Notes under the pieces: generated by a model
Seen by the model: the letters and a program-made list of their open reading frames with translations, nothing else
Told to the model about the DNA's origin: nothing
The model's database searches: none
From: Gnetum montanum
Taxonomy: Eukaryota > Streptophyta > Gnetopsida > Gnetales > Gnetaceae
Reading direction: 5' to 3'
Assembly: GCA_015680685.1 (NCBI GenBank)
Contig: MNCI01009519.1
Coordinates: 1,029,208 to 1,093,207, forward strand
DNA: 64,000 nucleotides
Shown: positions 20,958 through 32,555 of the stretch, piece after piece
Layout: each line of letters opens with the position of its first letter
Position numbering within the stretch: the stretch's first letter is position 1
Made by a program: the position numbers and the translations under genes

Positions 20958-23835
20958 TGTTGGCGACCATTTGGGACGCGACCTCCAACGAGTGTCCTCG
21001 AACAGGATTTAGGTGCCTACTGGTCTCTGGCAACACCAAGGCCCAGATACCTCCAAATAAACTCAGTAGTTAATGTGAGTATGTGTGTGTGCTGTTGCGG
21101 CGTGCGGTTGTGAGAAATGTAATGATTGCGTTGTGTGTAAACTACAAATGACTTACTTTAAAGAGATTCAACCAACTTTGCTAAGTACTGTGAGTTGTTG
21201 AAAATTTCCTATTTTGTTCAACTACCTAGTCTACATGGTCCTTATAATACCTACTTGTAACAAATAAAACATTTGAGCACAACTTCTCAATCTACTCCTA
21301 ATTTTCCCCAGAGAAAGAGATAGTTCCACAAGAAAACTAGAAATAGAGCAAGATTCGATGGAAATAAGCAGAAAAGAAAAGAAAGCAGATTTGTGTAGAC
21401 CTCAAATATTTAAACAAGGTAAAATGACACGAGTAAACACTTCGCAATAAAGCTATCCCAAATTCAATATCTACGAATTGTTCAAACTTCCAAGGCTCAA
21501 ACAAGCAATATCTTCAAGACAATCCTACTATGCTACCAAAAATTGCTGCGTAAACTACCACGTACGAGACTCCATTTTGACTAGATAATAGATGTCAACG
21601 ATTGCATTCAAACAGAACCTTTAAAAGACTTGACAATTTCTGATTGAAATACCACGGGAATTCACTTTAAAGATAAAAAGAAGCTATTCTGGTCCCATCA
21701 AAATACCAAAGATTTTCTGAACCCTCTCGACTACTGAATTGTTCAACGGCGTGACTACAAACAGAGGCTCTCTTACAACAATCCCAATAGCAGTTCCCAC
21801 ACGTTGCACAATAACGAAATTTACTACTAAAATGCTCTTAAGGCTTTTAAACACAAGCGCTTCTATGGCAAAATTTTAATAGAAATTTCTATCGGGCAAC
21901 AAGAACAGTAAGAGCAATCTAAAAATCCCAAAATTACTTGCCAAGGATGATACTATCTAAACCACTAGCTAAACAATTTAAACAAAATAAAAAATAAAAT
22001 GCATAACTCACAGGACCATGACAAAGAGGCTGAAATCTTTCCTTTAGCAAGCCATCTCACAAGCAATCGTCTTTACAAATCTTCTTTGCAAATGCTCTTC
22101 TCGAGACCCCAAAGTGTCTTCAAGTGAGAGCCTAAGTGCTAACTAGTAGCCTTCCAAAGTGTGATGTATGAGACTTCCCAAAAGTCTCTTCTCCAAAATT
22201 TTTTTCCCCCAAAAAAATTATCCTCCCCAAAAAATTACCCTCCTCTCTTCCAAGTCCTCATGAAGCCTTTTTATAAGGTTTACAAGGTAGGTAGGGAAGT
22301 TACATATTCAAAAATATCTAACCTAACTTCTCTCCCAAGTAACTTAGCCAACCAATTAGGAGATTACTTGCCCAAAAAGTTAGGAGGTTACTTGCCCATT
22401 TAATTAGGAGGGAGTTATATAGTTAGGAAGTTATTCATAATAGTTAGGAGGAATTAATATTTGTACATATTATAAATATTTTCTTTGTAAGTAATTTATT
22501 TAAATAAATCTAAAATCCCTAATCTAGTTTAATTTAATTAAAATTTTAAATGCTAAGTGTCATTAAGCTCTTGATTTTTTCATAAAAAATATAATATAAT
22601 ATCCACCTTATTGGTGGTAGCGGTAGTTAGTTTATCCTTTCTGCATCCCCGATAATTGAAATTAAAATTCGGGATGGCCCGAAATATGAGCCTGAAGGTG
22701 AAGGAACCAATCCTGCAATTGCCCACAACTAATTCAAAATATCTTCTTCGGCCAAAAATCGTTACCAACAATTGCCATCACAGAAGAAGACTCAGCCACC
22801 ACGTTAGGAAACGTCGCCGTGTGTTCCGTAAGGATCTGCAACTATTGTAACCTCTGCCTCTCAAAAATGCCCTGCAGGTTTTGATGATTATATGATTTAA
22901 TCCTTGCTTCATAGATTTTCGCTGCCTTCTGTCTATGATAACTGATAAACTGTCTGGCTTTCAAAGTTTTCTTCCAACATTTGGTGCAGATTCTTCAAGC
23001 AACGTCCACCAGGGTTTTAAAGGCATTTGCCATTTTTGCAGATGAAAACCCAGATTTGTTCATCGTGTGAAATAGGCGTCCATTCTTCTAAAATCCACAA
23101 GTGTCTCTGCTGAAATCGATGATATGCCCGCTGCGTTCTACCCTAAACTGGCCTCAATTCTATTTGCACAGCCTGCACACGATTGCTGCCCGAAACCCCC
23201 TTTAACTTGGCTTAGTGGTGAAAGAAGGGCCTCCCACGTGCTCCACGAACTCAAGTTCAGCATCTGGCGAGTCGGCAACATAAATCCAGCTGATGCGTGG
23301 TCACAATCCTGAACGGCAAGCCAATGGATTTGCCCAAAAAGCACGGCATTCAGTTCTATTTTTTTGATTTTCGATTTTTTCTCCGGCAGCGTTAACAATG
23401 GGCCTTTGGACTTACAGGAATTTGGGTTCGTCTGCAATATAGAAATCTTTACATCCTTTGGTAATTTTAAATTTATGGGATTCAAAACTTGTTGGTAGTC
23501 CGTTAGGTCCTTCACTTGCTTCCAACTCTTAGCTGATTTTTGATAATCCATTACCCACAATGTTGTCTATTTTGCCAATATTAACAGGGAGTATGCTTTC
23601 TTGTCATAAATAATCACCTCCTTTTTTTTATTCCAATCTTCACTTAAGAAAATAACTTGGCATTTTAATTTTACTTTCCAAGAAGGCTTCAACATCAAGA
23701 TTATTTACCATTGGCTTGCTTCTCCAAGAATACCCATCAACTCACAATACTAAACTACAAATTTACAACCAGGGATTGTGCTAATTTTGAATAAAATATT
23801 CCAAATGTTCCATGTAATGGCCAAATGTGCCAACA
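20958..23835. mobile_element. Insertion F: probable solo LTR (2.88 kb)
   Basis: The segment starts TGTTGG and ends CCAACA, and is flanked by the perfect 5-bp repeat GTAAT (20953-20957 and 23836-23840). These are the marks of an LTR-element insertion. I find no second copy of its ends inside, no PBS or PPT, and no pol domain, so a single long LTR left by recombination fits best. Its base composition and sequence differ from elements A-E. The frames at 22161-22403 and 23138-23560 show no known domain. A non-LTR insertion with these ends cannot be fully excluded. Confidence 0.7.
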
Positions 23836-23840
23836 GTAAT

Positions 23841-24590
23841 GTCTTCCCATTGCAGTGAAATGCACCCTTGAGTGATGCCACCTAAGCTTCATCCTAAAAA
23901 TGCAACATAGAGAAAATAAGAAAAATAACCACCATGTGAGATGATGGTGAATTCTTGTCTACCTGGCACATTACAAGGGCTATGAGAGCTACGTCAGGTG
24001 TGTGCAATGTCCAAAGCAAGAAGGCCAATACAATCATTAGCGGTGGTAGGCTAGAAAACTCCAATAGCCACATTAGAAGTGAGCACTCAAGAGGCTAAAA
24101 GAAATGGTGATGTAGGTGCTTAGGTGTTCTCAACAAAGGAAGGAGCCTGGAAATTTAGCTAGAGGGTGAAGAGCCATGCTATTGAATGCTCTCCCAAACA
24201 TTGACAATGGCAAGGGCTAGAGGATGGTAGCACTGTGGTTGGTCCATAGTACTAGTAGGACTCTAGTGGGAGGTGTTGATGATGAGAGCTATGACTAGGA
24301 TGATTGGAGATGGTGGTGGTAGCACCAGAAGGTCAGTAAGATGCCAAATGGCATTTTTGGAAGATCAGCAAGATGTTAGGGATGGTGACGTTGTAAATTT
24401 CCTAGAGGATTTTTCCTTAACAATGTGAACTTCATTCTAGGACTACAACACCCCACCCCATCCTACCTGAGATAGATGGGCAGGTGATGGAAGATTGAAA
24501 GTATTCTCACTTGCTTGTTCGCAGGATCACATATGTTGAACTATAGATGTTGAATCACGAACCTAATTTTAGATCTTGGTATATCATTGG
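23841..24590 (-). other. 3' internal region of element C (proximal part)
   Basis: Non-coding. On the minus strand GTTGCATTTTTAG|GATGAAGC at about 23890-23907 is the counterpart of the likely splice acceptor of A and B. No gene is seen. Confidence 0.4.
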
Positions 24591-24955
24591 CTATGCTAGT
24601 TTAAGGTATTAGTAGACCATGATCTAGTTTAAGGTCTAGGTAAACCATGCTATGCTAGTTTAAGATCCTAGTAGACCACTATGCTAGTTTAACATCATAG
24701 CAGATGATGGATGGCTAGTTTAAGATCATAGCAGACCATGCTATGGGTGCCAGTTTCATGTCATAGCCCAAGGACATTCTGTGCCAATTTAACATCATAG
24801 CATATGTTTTGTTCTAGCTTAACATAATAGAGGATGTTCTATGCCAGTTTAACATCATAGTAGATGTCTGTGTCAGTTTAACATCATAGCGGATGTTTGT
24901 GCTAGATTGACATCATAGTGGACATCTATGCCAATTTAACATCATAGAAAATAAT
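24590..24955 (-). repeat. AGTTTA-hairpin array after integrase (element C)
   Basis: About twelve plus-strand units AGTTTA followed by a hairpin. The commonest arm pair is ACATC/GATGT with loop ATAGYR (for example near 24849-24866 and 24877-24894). One unit has GACATC/GACATC-type arms near 24908. The array lies between integrase and the 3' region, as in B. Confidence 0.85.
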
Positions 24956-25019
24956 CTGCTTACATTACTTTCATTATTGATGCAATACTGCATGTTAAGT
25001 GTAATATAGCTTCAAGTAC

Positions 25020-26085
25020 AAGTGGTTGATAAGATTGGTGAACTCGTTATCATCTAAATTAGCAAGCTATAAGGCTCCATGTTCATATGTCTTAGTGACC
25101 AAGAAAGGCCCTTTCCAGTTAGCTAAGAACTTGTTCATGGGCTCATGAATGGCCTTGAGGACTAGGTTCCCTTTCTTGATTGGGTATTGGTTTAGATTGT
25201 GGTGATGCTTCTGCTGTTTCTTCTCTTAGTACTACTTAATACGATTAAGCATTTAGATGTGCTCTTCCTTTGTAGAGTCGAGATCAATGATTCTTGACTC
25301 GTTGTTTTGAGCCTCATCCATGAAGTTTGAGAGGATCATGCAATTTGAGAGGTAACACTACTTCATATCCATACATAAGACTATATGGTATTTTACTTGT
25401 TGTAGTTTTTCATGTTGTGCAGTAGGCCCAAAGTGTGTAGACGAGTTGTTCATGCAATCACCGCTTGCTATTGTTAAGCATCTTCTTCAAGAGGTTGATG
25501 ATGACCTTATTTGTAGCCTCTACTTGGCTATTTTCCTGAGGGTAGTACAATGACAAAAATGAGTGTTTAATGTTAAGGTTTTCATAGAAGGATTTGGTTT
25601 CTATCATACTAAATTTTGGCTCGTTGTTTGTGACTATAGTCATGGGAAGACCAAATCAGGTCACTATATTGTCAAGAATAAATTTGCAAACTTGTTGAGA
25701 TGTTATCTGCCTAAGGGGGACAACTTATACCCACTTTGTGAAATACTTAGTTGTGGTAATAATGAAGCTATGTCCATTGGAAGACTTAGGTATTATGGAC
25801 CCTATGATGTCCAACCCCCAAAGTTGAAATTGCCATGTGATTTGTGTAGTATGCAGTTTAGCCAGTGACACATGCATTAGATTCCCATGCCACTGACACA
25901 CGTCACATGTCCTGACCTTGGAGACACACTCAGATTCCTTATAAGGCCAGGAGTAGCATAGACATGTAATTTTTTCCACCATTTCCCTAGGAGCGATATG
26001 CTCCCCACATAGTCCCTCATGGACTTCATCAACAATCCTTTGTGCCTCACTACCACTAATGTAAGTTAACAATATCCTGTCATAA
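25020..26085 (-). pseudogene. Element C integrase
   Basis: Integrase joins element DNA to the host chromosome. The zinc-binding part is at about 25900-26072 (GLCGEHIAPREMVEKI, later CDVCQWH). The core has the first Asp in WGLDIIG and the Glu in QVEATNK. The second catalytic Asp is lost: the site reads IVTNNEP where B reads IIIDNGL. A C-terminal segment LANWKGPFLVTK lies near 25100. Stops near 25725 and elsewhere break the frame. Confidence 0.85.
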
Positions 26086-26860
26086 GATCTATGACATAAG
26101 GCACTATCACCTACAAGGATGTACTACCATGATCGTTTTTACACTCTGTCCTTTTGGGTAGATGTTATGTTTTGTGGAGGCTCTTCTTATTGGAGGTATG
26201 CTTTGATGTCATCATACCATTCTTGGGCATGAGATGTACTTATGGATGTAATACTTGTTGTGTGGAATATAGGTTTAGTGTAATCCATTATGGAAGCGGG
26301 AAAATTAGAAAACATATTTTTTGACACACTTAAGGCTAAGGTAGCCAATGCATCAGCTATGGCATTTTTGTTATAGGGGATATGTTGGACATCTATGGTT
26401 GCAAATTATTTCAGTAACCACTTTGCCAAATCACAGTAACGTTATAGGTGTTGTGCTTTATAGGTGTAAACTTCTGTGACTTGGTTAATAACCAACTATG
26501 AATCCCCTTGAATTACTATATTTCAAATGCCTAACTTCTAAGCTTCTAGAATGCCTATAAGGAGACCTTCATATTCTGCTACATTGTTTATACAAAGAAA
26601 CGCAAAGTGGTATGCAGAAGGTCAGATCTCTCCAGAGGGAAATGTCATAATGGTAGCAGCACTACCACCTTGTGTTGTCAAAGCACTATCAAAGTGTAAA
26701 ATGGCCTCGAAGTCTATAGGTACCGAGCTTATACTACTAACATGCTTGTCTAGAAATTCTAGATCTACTGTTGCCTAATCTTCTATGGGTGAAGCCATGA
26801 GTTGCGTGGCTATTTCTTGACACTTTGTGGATGATTGTGCTATGTAATGTAGGTTAAACT
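26086..26860 (-). pseudogene. Element C second (archaeal-type) RNase H
   Basis: On the minus strand the domain reads ILHFDSALTTQGGSA, then NNVAEYEGLLIGI, a QLVINQV-like segment, and NAIADALATLAL. This order and these motifs fit the additional RNase H (aRNH) known from Tat-lineage retrotransposons. Several stops are present. It lies between the ordinary RNase H and integrase. Confidence 0.78.
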
Positions 26861-27608
26861 CTACAGTTATTGCTTTCCATATGGCTATTCTACTACTTTC
26901 ATATATATTGGTTGTAATGTCCCTAAGTATGTTACTCTTGCAAATGATGTTGAGTTGACTACAGAAGAGGTAGTGTCTCCATTTTTAAAGCACAAAAACC
27001 AAGACAAGATAGTTTTTCTCCACATTGTTGTATTTTGCCTCATGCGCTATTAGTGCATGACTTAAGTAGTAAACAGGAATCTCAAAACCATTATCTCTCT
27101 TTTGAAAAAGCAGGGAAGTAATGGATGTATCCGAGGTTGCAAGGTAGATGTAGAAAGGCTTATCTCTTTTTGGAGAATAGATGGTTGGAAGATGAACCAG
27201 CTTCTTTTTTAGGTTGTCAAATGCTTCTTGGCATTGATTTGTCCACTCAAAGTTGACTCCTTTTTTGAGTAGGTGTTTCATTGGGTGTAACTTATCAATC
27301 AAAATGGTAATAAATCTATGTATAAGTTGTATTCTACCTTGTAATCCACATAGCTCCTTAAGGTTTATTGGTGGTGCTAAGTTGATAATAGCCTTGATCT
27401 TATTGGGGTCTACATGTATTCCTATTTTTGATACTACAAAGCATAACATGCAATCTATTTTAATGTTGAAGACACACTTTTTGGGATTAAGGAAAAGGTC
27501 ATGCCTATGGTAACATTCAAGGACAAGGTTCAAGTCATTTGCATGATCATGAGCCTTCTTGGACTTAATCACTATATCATCAACATAGTCATTTAGCTGT
27601 TCTAGAAG
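26861..27608 (-). pseudogene. pol: Element C RT (3' half) and RNase H
   Basis: The fragment opens with the RT active site NDYVDDIVIKSK and continues with the RT connection (CVFNIKIDCMLCFVVSKIGI). The first RNase H follows, ending YYLSHALIAHEAKYNNVEK. It is open for 230 codons. Its 5' half is at 46718-47290 on the far side of element B. With B and one ATAGT copy removed, the frame is continuous from YIFSDY into LLEQLNDYVDD. Confidence 0.9.
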
Positions 27609-27613
27609 ATAGT

Positions 27614-29257
27614 TGTACTGTCCGAAATCACCGATCTCCAGCTGGAATGAAACAGAAACGTGGAGATCCCTGGACACGCACAGAAGACCCTACCTTTACT
27701 TGAGGGCAAGCTAGAATTAACGAAGGCAGAGTACCTTGAGTGGTCCGCATGCAGATCAGGCAAGGATTTCCCTGAACGTACACCGATATACTGTATGCTG
27801 GGTTATACGTAAATGGCGTAACTAATGTAATATGGAGCGTAAACGTACAAGAGCGTAAACGTACAAGAGCTTAGATGTACAGGAGAGTAAACGTACAGAG
27901 AAATAAGTAATAAGCATGCAATAATTACCAAAGAAAACTGTAACTAATCTTAGCAAAAACAGATGTGACAATGTTATTGTGAGAATGGAAGTTACAATGC
28001 ACCGGTCTAACGCAGTTGTGGATCTGACACAAGGTGGACAAAGAGCCCCAGTGGATGCGCAGGGATGATTACATACTAGTCTAACTGCAGGCACAACATG
28101 AAGGCTATATGCTCAGCGTGCAGGGTGGAAGTTCAGTGTGCAGGGTTTTTTCTCTCATTTCTCAGCGTCTCTGGTTCTCTTTTATCTCTGGTTTGCTCAA
28201 AATTGCCAACCTCGATCTAATGAAAAATTGGGATTTTTATACAAGTTTGAATGTTAGAGTCGGGTCTGAGAGGGGATAATTGGCTGTGGAGTGCTAGACT
28301 CTCGGGTCGGGTGACATGTGGCATGTTGACCAAGTGCGAAAGAATGAAATTTTTACAAGTGTACAACGTGCTGCACGCCAGCGTACACTACTGTATGCCA
28401 GTGTATACCGTTGTATGCTAGCATATACACGCTAGGTGTATGACCTCGACGTACAGACTTGATTGAAACTAATGCAGTCATTCGGCCTTCGGAGTTGAGT
28501 TCGGACATCATGAGAATGCTGCTTGTGGGTGTTCAGCTAGTTGACCTTGATCTGACACAATGTTGGAGAAATTTGATTATACATTATGCATGTTGGGCAT
28601 ATACGTTGAGCGTACACATTGTACATGCTCGGCATATACGCTGGGCGTACACGCCATTCATGTTGGGCGTATATGCTAGGCGTATACATTGGGTGTATAT
28701 GCTGCAAATGCATGCTGGGCGTATACGCTATATCTGCTGGGCGTGTATGTTGGGCATACACGCTGTATTTGCTCAGCGTATGAACTCCAAAATGCATGAT
28801 GACACCTAGTGATTGCTTTGTTTGTGTGAGTTGATGTTTTATACAAAATATTGCTCTGAAGTGTTGTTTCCATGCTATTTTTGAGGGTTGTATGCCGGGC
28901 GTATACACTGGAGATGCGTGCTGGGCGTATACGCTGAGCGTATATGTTGAAGATGTACGCTAGGTGTATACGCTGGGCGTATATGCTGGAGACTGCATAC
29001 TGGGTGTATACGCTGGGCGTATATGTTGGATACTGCATACTTAGTGAGAACTAAGTATCTTGAACTCCGAAGTTGCTATGTTTGATACCAGATGTGGCCG
29101 TGGTTGTCTGGGGATCCCAAGGAACTACTTCTTATTGGGTTCGACTCTGCTTGAAGCTATCTGTGGGGCTCTCAAGCTTTAATCATGTTGGGGAGCATCA
29201 TGACTTGGCTTGATTCTTGTTGGAGAAGTACTAAGCTCAGAATTTTGTGGTGTTTCA
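27614..29257 (-). repeat. Element B 3' LTR
   Basis: It is 1644 bp. On the minus strand it starts TGAAACACCACAAAATT and ends GACAGTACA. Positions 28590-29040 are packed with the 10-bp palindrome GCGTATACGC and one- or two-base variants. A TATA box lies at 28234-28241. The U5 part matches element A. Confidence 0.93.
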
Positions 29258-29335
29258 TTGGCCCCTCTTTGTTGACGCATGGAGGAATCGACCTGAGAAG
29301 CATCGACAAAGAAGTACAAAACACCAGAAGCAACT
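29250..29335 (-). other. Polypurine tract inside an inverted repeat (element B)
   Basis: On the plus strand GTGGTGTTT (29247-29255) pairs with AAACACC (about 29318-29324). CTCTTTGTTGACGC pairs with GCATCGACAAAGA, with a wobble and one mismatch. The PPT reads CAACAAAGAGGGGCCAA on the minus strand next to the LTR start. Confidence 0.82.
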
Positions 29336-30300
29336 TAGTAGCATTGCTCTTCAACACTTGGCCAGGCATCATCACACTATGTTTAGTGGTACATGGGATT
29401 GGTGAAATGAAGTGTGTTGCTGGATAGGGAAATGGAAATTGTGGGGATTGGTAACTGATTAAGGGATTGTGCATGGGTAAGGGAATGTTCTGGTGTATAT
29501 ATGGGTCATGCCGATCATTGTCAACAACCATTGGTTGGCAAACTCGGCATCGAGACATGAGATGTGCATCCTTTGGTAGAACAAGATCCTTGTTTAGTGT
29601 TTGAGAGGACTTGTTGGCACAACCAAAGCCACGTGATGATGTGTTGCGTTCTTTGGAGGAACATGGCCTTTGTTTAGTGCTTAAAGGGAACCTATTGGCG
29701 GAGAGCCAAAGCCATGCAACGAAGTGTTACTCAGACGTTTGAGACATGAGTGTTTGTTTCCAAGACAACTGCCTTCCCGCTTGGGGCTTATGGGAAGTGT
29801 TATTTTTCTTTTTGAATAGAAGAAATATGTCGTATTTTTTGTTACAATTATTCAAGAGTGTTGCAGCGTGTAACAGTTTGTTCAAAGTTTTGGGGTGTAC
29901 TGGGTGTATCTGGGAGCTGTAACTGGGTAGGAAATGGAATAAGAGTGTTGGGGAAATAGAGAATGTATTGGGAATGGAGAATGTACTTTTGAACAGATTG
30001 ATTAACCTAGTTGCATGCATTAGAAACAATGTGTCACCTTGTCACTGTGATGAAGTGTATCCATGTACGAACACCGCTAGGTGTCATCCTGCAAACGCAA
30101 CTCCAAGAAGATAAGAAAACCACAAGTGAACAAGTTAGCAAACATTGCAGAGGTGAATGTGACTAATGCGAATGGAGGCACCATGTGAAAATTAAGGTAA
30201 AAAAATGAGCAACAGTAGTGTTTTCAGAGCTGGTGTGATGAATGATGTAGCAGCCATTAATGAGAAAATGTCATGAATTATAGCTGCAAATGAATGAGAT
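29336..30300 (-). other. 3' internal region of element B
   Basis: No retroviral domain is visible. A 100-codon minus-strand frame at 29727-30029 matches the same region of element A in reading frame (STFSIPNTFSISPTL against STFPVPNTFSISPTL). On the minus strand GTTGCGTTTGCAG|GATGACAC at 30080-30100 is the likely splice acceptor shared with A. Confidence 0.55.
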
Positions 30301-30715
30301 TGCCAGTTTATAGTCTTAGCAGACTGTAGTGAGTTAGTTTTACGTCATAACCCATTGGACGTTGCCAGTTTATCGTCGTAGCGGACGGTACGATGCTAGT
30401 TTATAGTCGTGGCAGACTATGAAGAGGTAAACCAATTTAAAGTCTTAGCAAACTCTGGTGGATGTGACTGTGGTAGTTTACTATCGTACTAGATGGGTGC
30501 TAGTTTATTGTTATCGCAGACATTCTGTGGTATCATTTTACGTCATGATGTCAGGATGAGCTACGGTATCATTTTACAGTCGTGATGCCAGGACGAGCTG
30601 TTGTATCAGTTTACCGTCGTGATGCGAGGATGAGCTGTGATATCAGTTTACCGTCGTGATGCCAGGATGAGCTATGGTATCAGTTTACTATTGTGATGCC
30701 AGGACGAGTACATAC
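30300..30715 (-). repeat. AGTTTA-hairpin array after integrase (element B)
   Basis: About twelve plus-strand units. Arms include TAGTC/GACTA (near 30400-30420), TAGTC/GACTG (near 30308), ACGTC/GACGT (near 30341-30363) and CGTC/GACG (near 30373-30386). Later units (30520-30710) read AGTTTACCGTCGTGATGCCAGGACGAG. The same units lie in element A at 5410-5695 on the opposite strand. Confidence 0.87.
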
Positions 30716-30739
30716 CTGAGTCCATGCTTAAACATGGAA

Positions 30740-31800
30740 TGGTTTTAAGAACAAGTGATTGATCAGATTTGCAAGGTCATTCCCTTCCATGTTAGCTAAT
30801 TTGAATGCTCCGTTGTTGTACGCTTTAGTTACCAAGTAGGGCCCTTCCTAGTTGGCTGAGAATTTATCCAGGTGTTCCCGAATGGCTTTGAGCACAAGGT
30901 TACCTTCCTTGATAGGACACTTATGAACATCATACCGATGGTGTTGTCTTTGTCATTTTTGATACCATTCAATTTGATTGAGGGCACGTATACGTTCCTC
31001 CTCCACCGAGTCCAAGTCAATGATGCGTAGGTCATTGTTTTACCTTTCGTCGAGGAGTCCAGAAAGTGTGATCTTTAAAGGGTAAAATAGCTTCTGAACC
31101 ATAAACAAGACTATATGGTATTTTACCTGTTGAAGTCCGATGCGTAGTACGATAAGCCCACATTGCATATACCAGCTGCTTATGCCATCTTTTCTTACTT
31201 TGGGTAAGCATATTTTTAAGTACTGTAATGATGGTTTTATTTGTGGCCTCAGCTTGCCCATTGCTTTGAGGGTAATAAGGGGATGAAAATGAGTGTTTGA
31301 TCCCTAGGCTCTCACAAAAAGTTCTGGTTTCGGCACTGCTAAATTATAGCCCATTATCAATGATGATGGTCATGGGGATGCCAAAACAGGTCACAATGTT
31401 TTCAAGGATGAAGTTTCATATGTGTTTGAATGTTGTTTCTCTAAGGGGAATGGCTTCCACCCATTTCATGAAATACTCTGTAGCGGTTATGATGAAGCTA
31501 TGCCCTGCAGAAGATGAGGGTGTTATTAGTCCGATAAGGTCCAACCCCCACTTTTGAAAGGGCTAGGTGATTTGCACTGTATGCAACTCGTTTGGTGGAA
31601 CATGTATCGGATTATTGTGTTTTTGACAAACACTACACATTTTAGCCTTGGAGAGATAGTCATACTCCATGTGTGGCCAATAATAGCCTAAATGTCTTAT
31701 TTTTGTCACCATCGCTTTAGGTGCTATGTGTCCTCCGCATAGTCCTTCATATACTTGCTCGATGATGTTTTGAGCATCAGCGCTACTAATTCATGTTAGC
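30740..31800 (-). pseudogene. Element B integrase
   Basis: It begins with a zinc-binding part (GLCGGHIAPKAMVTKI, CSVCQKH). The core keeps all three catalytic acids: Asp in KWGLDLIG, Asp in IIIDNGL and Glu in QAEATNK. KRWHKQLVYAMWAYRTTHR follows as in other plant gypsy integrases. Two or three stops interrupt the frame, and the C-terminal end is frameshifted. The hairpin array follows within 50 bp. Confidence 0.88.
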
Positions 31801-32555
31801 AATACACCTTTGTAGGATTGATGACACAATGTGTCCCCTACCAGTGCATATTGTCGAGAACGTTTTTGTGCTGCATCCTTTTGTGCATGCGTTAAATGTT
31901 GCAGTGTTTCACTGCGTAGAAGGTACTCTTTTATGTCGTCATACCATTCTATTGTGTGTATTGTACTAACGTATGCAATTGGTAATTCATCGAGAGTATC
32001 AGTTATGGGTTTAGCACAATTGGTTATAGAGCTTGGAAACATGTGGAACATGTCAGGTGATATGTTTAGAGCTACCATGGAAAATGCGTCTGCAATGGTG
32101 TTATCATTTCTAGAGACATGTTGCAAATCTTTGTTTTTGAATTGCTTCATTAAGTGTTTGGCCAAGTCACAATATGGTTGTAAATGTTGCGCTTTGCATG
32201 TAGAAATGTCTGTGACTTGGTTTAGAACCAGTTGTGACTCTTCCCTGACCACAAGTCATGTGATGTCTGAAGCTAATTCTGCCATGAGACCTCTAAGGAG
32301 ACCTTCGTACTCTACTATATTGTTGGTACAGTGAAAGTTGAAATGACATGCAAAGGGTCGGATCTCCCCGGAGGCATAGGTGATGACGGCTGCAACACTT
32401 CCCCCTTGAGAGGTGGAGGCTCCATCAAAATTCAAAATGGCACCGTAGTCATCGGGTACTATGTCTATTGCACTCACATTTTCATCAGGGAACTTTGACT
32501 CTATCATTGCTTGATCATGCGTTGGTGATGCAGTCATTTGATTTGCTATGGCTTG
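31801..32555 (-). pseudogene. Element B second (archaeal-type) RNase H
   Basis: Motifs in order: AILNFDGASTSQGGSVAAVI, NNIVEYEGLLRGLMAEL, EESQLVLNQVTD and SRNDNTIADAFSMVAL. This is the pattern of the extra RNase H (aRNH) of Tat-lineage elements, placed between the ordinary RNase H and integrase. Two reading frames (32256-32537 and 31791-32252) meet at a stop at about 32254. It would remove RNA from RNA-DNA hybrids during replication of the element. Confidence 0.85.

Noticed and set aside
23124-23560. Possible host gene fragment inside F
   Set aside because: GC content is a little higher and there are 140- and 62-codon frames on opposite strands, but no domain or splice structure supports either.
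28459-29038. Frames with repeated Tyr-Ala-Gln/Arg-Ile-Arg peptides in the B LTR
   Set aside because: They are readings of the GCGTATACGC repeats on both strands, also found in the other LTR with different frames.
29336-30080. Envelope-like gene downstream of integrase in B
   Set aside because: No signal peptide or membrane segment, and the conserved part is only about 50 residues; kept as a weak finding and not as a gene.
31831-32334. 167-codon plus-strand frame across the B RNase H and integrase
   Set aside because: The minus strand encodes clear domains here; the plus frame is their shadow.
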